Made by a program: the position numbers and the translations under genes
Part shown: piece after piece, positions 7,164 through 11,194 of the stretch
Position numbering within the stretch: the first letter of the stretch is position 1
How the letters are laid out: each line of letters begins with the position of its first letter
DNA from: Bacteroidales bacterium
Lineage (GTDB): Bacteria; Bacteroidota; Bacteroidia; Bacteroidales; VadinHA17
Length of the DNA stretch: 11,194 nt
Assembly: GCA_016936695.1 (NCBI GenBank)
Contig: JAFGXK010000175.1
Location: 1-11,194, forward strand
Direction of reading: 5' to 3'
The notes under the pieces: generated by a model
What the model was told of the DNA's origin: nothing
Database searches by the model: none
What the model saw: only the letters and a program-made list of their open reading frames with translations

Positions 7164-7203
7164 GATATTGTTTTACGATAAAAAATTGTTGAATAACAAT
7201 AAA
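7131..7203. repeat. Iterated AACAATAAA / ATTGTT motifs with two inverted repeats
   Basis: AACAATAAA occurs at 7131-7139, 7152-7160 and 7195-7203, and its core complement ATTGTT at 7167-7172 and 7185-7190. They form two perfect inverted repeats: 7141-7161 (8-bp arms, 5-bp spacer ATTAA) and 7185-7200 (6-bp arms, 4-bp spacer GAAT). The tract begins inside the permease C-terminus and ends 10 bp before the lpdA ATG. The arms lack GC and no T run follows, so a terminator is unlikely; an operator array or a decayed tandem repeat is more plausible. Confidence 0.6.
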
Positions 7204-7213
7204 GAAATCAGAT

Positions 7214-8605
7214 ATGGATTATGATCTTTTGGTAATAGGAAGCGGGCCGGGCGGATATGTTGCTGCCATCAGGGCCTCACAGCTGAAGATGAAAGTGGCT
7301 GTTGTAGAGAAGTCGGAGATAGGCGGAATCTGTCTTAACTGGGGATGCATCCCGACAAAAGCGTTATTGAAGAGTGCGCAGGTTTTTGATTATGTCAGTC
7401 ATGCTGAGGAGTACGGCATAAAGACAGGCGGTGAGGCAAAAGCTGATTTCGGGGCAATAATAGCAAGGAGCAGGGGTGTTGCAGAGGGGATGAGCAAGGG
7501 TGTTCAGTTCCTGTTCCGCAAGAACAATATTGAGCTTATAAAGGGTTTTGGGGTTCTGGCCGGCGAAAGCAAAGTGGAAGTCACGACGGAAGACGGTACA
7601 AAAAAGAGTTACTCAGCCCGGAATATAATAGTTGCAACCGGAGCCAGATCGAAGGAACTGCCGGGACTGAAGCAGGACGGGAAAAGGATAATAGGATACC
7701 GCGAAGCGATGACCCTGCCTGTCCAGCCGGAGTCGATGGTGGTGGTTGGTTCAGGAGCCATCGGGAGCGAGTTTGCTTCCTTCTACCAGACACTTGGTAC
7801 CAGCGTGACTCTTGTCGAGTTTCTTCCAAGAATTGTTCCGCTTGAGGACGAGGAGGTTTCAAAGCAGCTTGAAAGGTCGTTTAAGAAAATGAAGATGAGG
7901 GTTCTTACCGATTCGTCTGTTGAATCGGCCGATACCTCAGGCGATAAATGCAGGGTAAGGATAAAGACGCAGAAGGGATATGAGGAAGTAGAGACGGATA
8001 TAGTATTTTCAGCAGTTGGTGTGGAGACCAACATAACCGGAATCGGTCTTGAGGCGGCAGGCGTAAAAACTGAGAAGGGAAAAGTGATTGTGGATGAGTT
8101 CTACCGCACCAATGTTCCCGGGATTCATGCCATAGGCGACATTGTTCACGGTCCGGCGCTGGCTCATGTAGCCTCGGCTGAAGGGATAGCCTGTGTTGAA
8201 AAAATGGCCGGGCTCGATCCGGAACCTGTTGATTATAATAACATTCCGTCGTGTATTTACACCACTCCCGAAATAGCCTCGTGCGGAATGACAGAAGCAG
8301 CGGCGAAAGAAGCGGGACGCGAAGTCAAGGTGGGCAAATTCCCGTTCACAGCCTCCGGCAAGGCAAGCGCCTCTGGAGCTAAGGACGGATTCGTGAAGCT
8401 GATCTTCGATGCGGCTTACGGTGAACTGCTTGGAGCGCATATGATAGGAGTAAATGTGACGGAGATGATTTCCGAACTCGTGGTTGCCCGGAAACTTGAA
8501 ACCACAGCCCATGAACTGATCAAGTCCATTCACCCGCATCCCACAATGTCTGAGGCCATTATGGAAGCTGCAGCGGCCGCTTACGGGGAAGTGATACATC
8601 TGTAG
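7214..8605 (+). CDS. lpdA: Dihydrolipoyl dehydrogenase (E3)
   Basis: A 463-residue cytoplasmic flavoprotein that reoxidises dihydrolipoyl groups of 2-oxoacid dehydrogenase or glycine-cleavage complexes using NAD+. The FAD-binding motif GSGPGG (9-14), the redox disulfide C40/C45 in GGICLNWGCIPTKALLKS, an NAD-binding GSGAIGSEFASF at about 178-189, the second FAD motif near HAIGDI, and the catalytic pair H442/E447 in HPHPTMSE are all present, so the enzyme should be active. Length is typical. The ATG at 7214 gives the normal start directly before the Rossmann fold; no strong ribosome-binding sequence precedes it. The gene stands apart from the importer operon by an AT-rich spacer, and no E1, E2 or lipoylation gene is in the window, so its partner complex cannot be told from context. 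Confidence 0.95.
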   Translation: MDYDLLVIGSGPGGYVAAIRASQLKMKVAVVEKSEIGGICLNWGCIPTKALLKSAQVFDYVSHAEEYGIKTGGEAKADFGAIIARSRGVAEGMSKGVQFLFRKNNIELIKGFGVLAGESKVEVTTEDGTKKSYSARNIIVATGARSKELPGLKQDGKRIIGYREAMTLPVQPESMVVVGSGAIGSEFASFYQTLGTSVTLVEFLPRIVPLEDEEVSKQLERSFKKMKMRVLTDSSVESADTSGDKCRVRIKTQKGYEEVETDIVFSAVGVETNITGIGLEAAGVKTEKGKVIVDEFYRTNVPGIHAIGDIVHGPALAHVASAEGIACVEKMAGLDPEPVDYNNIPSCIYTTPEIASCGMTEAAAKEAGREVKVGKFPFTASGKASASGAKDGFVKLIFDAAYGELLGAHMIGVNVTEMISELVVARKLETTAHELIKSIHPHPTMSEAIMEAAAAAYGEVIHL

Positions 8606-8724
8606 ATCTGTTTATTGCAGCTTAGACGCAACCTTTTGGCAGTTTTTTTCATCATTCATATGGAATTGCCATGTTTTATCAGACATATATTGTTTATATT
8701 TATGTTGTCAAAAGGCGTTGAACT

Positions 8725-9285
8725 TTGCCTGATATAAAAAATATAATCAAAGGTTGTCTGGCTGGCAACAGAAGGGATCAGGAACTTCTGTACAGGCGTC
8801 ATGCCGCAAGGCTTTATGCGGTGTGCCTCCAGTATTCAGGTAATGATGATGAGGCGAGGGATATCCTGCAGGAAGGATTCATTAAGATTTTTGACAACCT
8901 CATCCATTACAAGCATGAAGGTTCTTTCGAAGGATGGATGCACAGGATAATGGTCAACACCGCTCTCGAGAAATTTCGCAGCAAGCATAATCTTTTCAGG
9001 GTTGATGATATCGATCAGATTCAGGAACCGGATGCGGATCCTGATAATGATGATTACTCGGGGCTTGAGGCAGTTGACCTTCTTGACATCATAAGACAGC
9101 TTCCGCCTAAATACAGGATGGTTTTCAACCTGTTTGCTATTGAAGGCTATTCGCACAAGGAGATTAGTCAGATGATAAATATCTCCGAGGGTACTTCAAA
9201 ATCGAACCTGTCGAGGGCGAGGATGATACTTCAGAAGAAGGTGAATTTTTATACAGGAATAAAACAGAGTGCAGTAAATGGCTGA
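8725..9285 (+). CDS. ECF-type RNA polymerase sigma factor (RpoE-like), TTG start
   Basis: A 186-residue ECF sigma factor. Region 2 spans about 20-86 (DDEARDILQEGFIKIF for core binding, then EGSFEGWMHRIMVNTALEKFR for -10 recognition). An acidic linker rich in Asp follows (about 93-117), then region 4 at about 118-172, with LPPKYRMVFNLFAIEGYSHKEI and the helix-turn-helix SEGTSKSNLSRAR. The start is the TTG at 8725: an in-frame stop lies two codons upstream, and MPDIKNIIKGCLAGN is the usual N-terminus of this family in Bacteroidetes, so no ATG start would fit. Its last codons overlap the start of the next gene (ATG at 9278), suggesting translational coupling with a likely partner or anti-sigma protein. 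Target genes are not evident. Confidence 0.93.
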   Translation: MPDIKNIIKGCLAGNRRDQELLYRRHAARLYAVCLQYSGNDDEARDILQEGFIKIFDNLIHYKHEGSFEGWMHRIMVNTALEKFRSKHNLFRVDDIDQIQEPDADPDNDDYSGLEAVDLLDIIRQLPPKYRMVFNLFAIEGYSHKEISQMINISEGTSKSNLSRARMILQKKVNFYTGIKQSAVNG

Positions 9286-10594
9286 CGAGAGGGCAAATAT
9301 AGATCTTCTTTTCAGGAACGGACTTAAAGATTTTGAAGTCCTTCCTCCGCCTGAAGTATGGAATAACATTCTGCCCATAATCAGGAAGAAGCAGAGATCC
9401 CTTGTCTTCCTCAGAACTGCAGCCCTTATTGCAATATTACTGTCTGTCAGCTTCCTGGCTTACCGGATGAGCCGGCAGATCCCTTCATCGTTCAATGAAC
9501 CTGTTATCTCCTTTGGCCAGGATCAGATATTCCGTCAGACCGTACCGGTTGATCCTGCTCTTGTAAGGATCGTTCCTTCAGGCGATCGTCTTGCAGCTTC
9601 ATTTGTCAGCGGGCCTCAGGTCGCTCAACTAACCGGGATTAGTGCTGATTCGACGGATGGTCAGGACGATCTGCAGGGCTTTGTTACGGAAACTGGTCCT
9701 CCCGAATTCAGCAGCAGCTTCCAGGCCTCTTCTTCGCTTATCGGCTTCAGCCGTCCCGAAACTGTTAATAACGAATCAAACACCTTCTATAATCCTGTTT
9801 ATGACCCCTTTGTGGAAGAGGCTGTTAAGAAGGATGACAGATGGACGCTGACGGCAATGGCTTCTCCAATGTATTACCTCAGACCCGGAAGCCCTGGCGG
9901 AGAAATCGCCGGCAGTTTCCCCCTCGAACAGTCAAGGTTATCATATTCAGGAGGTGTCGGCTTCTCTTATAAAATTAGCCGTAAGCTAAGCATTCAGTCG
10001 GGTCTTTACTACTCCTCTGTAGGCAACGAGGTAGATAACATACAATCATTCTCCGGCTTCCGCCAGTTCGATTATACAAAGGGCGACCACAATTTCGAGG
10101 TTCGTACCTCTGCCGGGCTCATTCAGACTGACAATCCGGATGTTTTCCTTAAAGATAACATGAGCGAAAGGGTTGTCACCATGTACACCAGGGATGTATT
10201 CGATCCGGCAAAGGCCAGCCTTCCCTTGATCGACAACTCGCTTTTTCAGAACTTCGGCTACCTTGAGATGCCGGTAGTGTTAAGATATAAGTTGGTTGAC
10301 AGGGGTATCGACTTCAACCTTATCGGAGGGATGTCATATAATCTTCTTGTAAACAATTCTGTTCATGCCATGATAGGCGGCAGCAAATATGATATCGGAA
10401 AGACAGCCGGACTGAACAGCATCCTGGTTAGCAGTTCGCTGGGGATGGGAATGGAATACACAATATCTGATAAAGTATCTCTCAACCTCGAACCTACATT
10501 TCGCTACTATCTTAATCCCTTCAGCAGTATGAGTAGCATTTCTGCAAATCCGTATTCATTCGGTATCTTCTCAGGCCTGTCGTACCGCTTCTGA
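9278..10594 (+). CDS. Sigma-coupled membrane protein: anti-sigma-like head, one TM helix, C-terminal beta-barrel
   Basis: A 438-residue protein starting within the last 8 bases of the sigma gene (ATGGCTGA). Residues 1-41 form a short polar head with the motif LFRNGLKDFEVLPPPEVWNNI, common in Bacteroidetes proteins encoded after ECF sigma genes. One hydrophobic helix follows (about 45-62), with no signal-peptidase site evident. Residues 63-185 are Ser/Asp/Pro-rich and probably disordered. From about 188 the sequence alternates polar and hydrophobic residues in short strands (YSGGVGFSYKISRKLSIQSG, YLEMPVVLRYKL, VSLNLEPTFRYYL) and ends in SYRF, the aromatic C-terminus of outer-membrane barrels. 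The simplest reading is a cytosolic sigma-binding head, an inner-membrane anchor, a periplasmic linker and an outer-membrane barrel in one chain. Sigma binding is inferred from position. The stop is TGA followed immediately by TAA. Confidence 0.8.
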   Translation: MADERANIDLLFRNGLKDFEVLPPPEVWNNILPIIRKKQRSLVFLRTAALIAILLSVSFLAYRMSRQIPSSFNEPVISFGQDQIFRQTVPVDPALVRIVPSGDRLAASFVSGPQVAQLTGISADSTDGQDDLQGFVTETGPPEFSSSFQASSSLIGFSRPETVNNESNTFYNPVYDPFVEEAVKKDDRWTLTAMASPMYYLRPGSPGGEIAGSFPLEQSRLSYSGGVGFSYKISRKLSIQSGLYYSSVGNEVDNIQSFSGFRQFDYTKGDHNFEVRTSAGLIQTDNPDVFLKDNMSERVVTMYTRDVFDPAKASLPLIDNSLFQNFGYLEMPVVLRYKLVDRGIDFNLIGGMSYNLLVNNSVHAMIGGSKYDIGKTAGLNSILVSSSLGMGMEYTISDKVSLNLEPTFRYYLNPFSSMSSISANPYSFGIFSGLSYRF

Positions 10595-10619
10595 TAAAGC
10601 TCAGCTGACAATCTTTTTC

Positions 10620-10638
10620 ACGCTTTTTAACGCTTTTT
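10620..10638. repeat. Two tandem ACGCTTTTT units
   Basis: ACGCTTTTT occurs at 10620-10628 and 10630-10638, a 10-bp period. It lies between the barrel-protein stop and the transglycosylase promoter. No hairpin precedes the T runs, so I cannot call a terminator; the function is unknown. Confidence 0.45.
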
Positions 10639-10657
10639 GTTCATTTCAGGATAGCGC

Positions 10658-10675
10658 CGGCTTACTTATAAGCCG
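10658..10675. promoter_or_regulatory. Inverted repeat near the transglycosylase promoter (candidate operator)
   Basis: CGGCTTA (10658-10664) and TAAGCCG (10669-10675) form a perfect 7-bp inverted repeat around CTTA. It ends 9 bp before a TAnnTTTG element and covers the expected -33 position, so a bound protein would affect RNA polymerase. It is not followed by a T tract and so is unlikely to be a terminator. Confidence 0.4.
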
Positions 10676-10684
10676 TAAAATAAC

Positions 10685-10692
10685 TACCTTTG
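10685..10692 (+). promoter_or_regulatory. Candidate -7 promoter element of the transglycosylase gene
   Basis: TACCTTTG matches TAnnTTTG exactly and lies 29 bp before the ATG at 10722. This indicates the gene has its own promoter apart from the sigma operon. A standard -33 TTTG is not obvious; that position is occupied by the inverted repeat. Confidence 0.6.
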
Positions 10693-10721
10693 CAATTTGT
10701 TTTACCACCCGATGTTTTATT

Positions 10722-11194
10722 ATGATTAAATTGAACATACGATCACTGTTTTTTGGACTCGGTCTGGTTGGGCTGGCCGTTTCGGTATTTATTGTTAACC
10801 AGAGTTTTAAAAGTTTTGCAAGGAGCTATGAACCCGTTTCGTCCATTGATTCTGCCGTGTTCAACAGGCCATACAAAGTTCCTGATGAGGTCACCTTTGC
10901 AGGAGAAAGGATGCCTGTTGAGAATTTTGATACACGCGAGAGCCTCGACCGCGAACTGCTTACAAGCGCTTACAGGCATTCTTCAACGATCCTGATCATA
11001 AAGAAGGCATACAGGTATTTTCCTGCGATTGAAAAGATTCTTAAGGAAAAAGGCATACCCGATGACTTCAAATATCTTGTGGCGGCAGAGAGCGAATTAA
11101 ACAACGTGGTGTCGCCCGCCGGAGCAACCGGTTTCTGGCAGATAATGGCCGCCACCGGAAGGGAAGCGGGGATGGAGATAAACAATGTCATAGA
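10722..11194 (+). CDS. Lytic transglycosylase, SLT domain (MltD-like), partial
   Basis: The first 157 codons are present and the gene runs off the right edge. The product is predicted to cleave the glycan strands of peptidoglycan, forming 1,6-anhydro ends. Residues 8-25 are a hydrophobic anchor or signal (SLFFGLGLVGLAVSVFIV) with no lipobox Cys, so export as an anchored or cleaved periplasmic form is likely. The SLT domain starts near residue 85: IPDDFKYLVAAESELNNVVSP is the family's catalytic region, with the catalytic glutamate at E123, followed by GATGFWQIM, which normally packs the active site. The ATG at 10722 is the first in-frame start and follows a TAnnTTTG element by 29 bp. Whether LysM or other C-terminal domains follow cannot be seen. 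Confidence 0.9.
   Translation, partial: MIKLNIRSLFFGLGLVGLAVSVFIVNQSFKSFARSYEPVSSIDSAVFNRPYKVPDEVTFAGERMPVENFDTRESLDRELLTSAYRHSSTILIIKKAYRYFPAIEKILKEKGIPDDFKYLVAAESELNNVVSPAGATGFWQIMAATGREAGMEINNVI

Noticed and set aside
8009..8599. Open frame of 196 codons antisense to lpdA
   Set aside because: It is a long shadow frame within a gene whose catalytic motifs are all intact; its translation shows no recognisable fold or signal and it has no independent promoter.
8606..8660. Possible terminator after lpdA, based on the seven T residues at 8643-8649
   Set aside because: Only weak 4-bp stems can be drawn before the T run, so a rho-independent terminator is not supported.
10743..10979. Minus-strand open frame of 78 codons near the right edge
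   Set aside because: It is antisense to the partial transglycosylase, which has a clear SLT catalytic motif in the plus frame.
1..11194. Mobile element, CRISPR array or defence system
   Set aside because: No transposase, integrase, long terminal inverted repeats, spaced identical repeats or known defence domains are visible on either strand.

Overview
The window looks like a piece of a Bacteroidetes (probably Bacteroidales-type) chromosome. Three things point there: TAnnTTTG promoter -7 elements sit upstream of several genes, Shine-Dalgarno sequences are mostly absent, and the gene families match (M14 peptidases with inserted DxDxDG loops, an ECF sigma factor followed by a membrane protein with a short cytosolic head and an outer-membrane barrel, and a ZnuABC set). 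Base composition appears moderate and even, and I see no insertion sequence, tRNA, rRNA, CRISPR array or phage gene. The coding density is high and no gene-free stretch exceeds about 150 bases.

Layout. (1) 1-229, minus: start of a membrane protein, probably a sensor histidine kinase, running off the left edge. (2) 230-378: divergent control region with three TTAAC repeats exactly 11 bp apart. (3) 379-1095, plus: exported coiled-coil protein of unknown function, closed by a strong hairpin terminator at 1115-1143. (4) 1148-4555, minus: a two-gene operon of M14 carboxypeptidase-fold proteins. The upstream member has lost every zinc ligand and the catalytic Glu; the downstream member has all of them. 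(5) 4556-4687: divergent promoter region. (6) 4688-7163, plus: a tightly packed zinc/manganese-type ABC importer (lipoprotein, ATPase, permease). (7) 7164-7213: AT-rich spacer with iterated AACAAT/ATTGTT motifs, then lpdA (7214-8605). (8) 8725-10594, plus: ECF sigma factor overlapping a protein with an anti-sigma-like head, one inner-membrane helix and a C-terminal beta-barrel. (9) 10722 to the right edge: lytic transglycosylase, cut by the window.

How the genes fit together. Most of the window concerns the cell envelope: a presumed sensor kinase with a likely target, secreted peptidases, metal uptake, an ECF sigma/membrane-regulator pair and a murein hydrolase. The most unusual items are the active/inactive peptidase pair divergent from a metal importer, the sigma partner that appears to join an inner-membrane segment to an outer-membrane barrel, and the 11-bp repeat array upstream of the coiled-coil protein. 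Functional links between them are inference from position.
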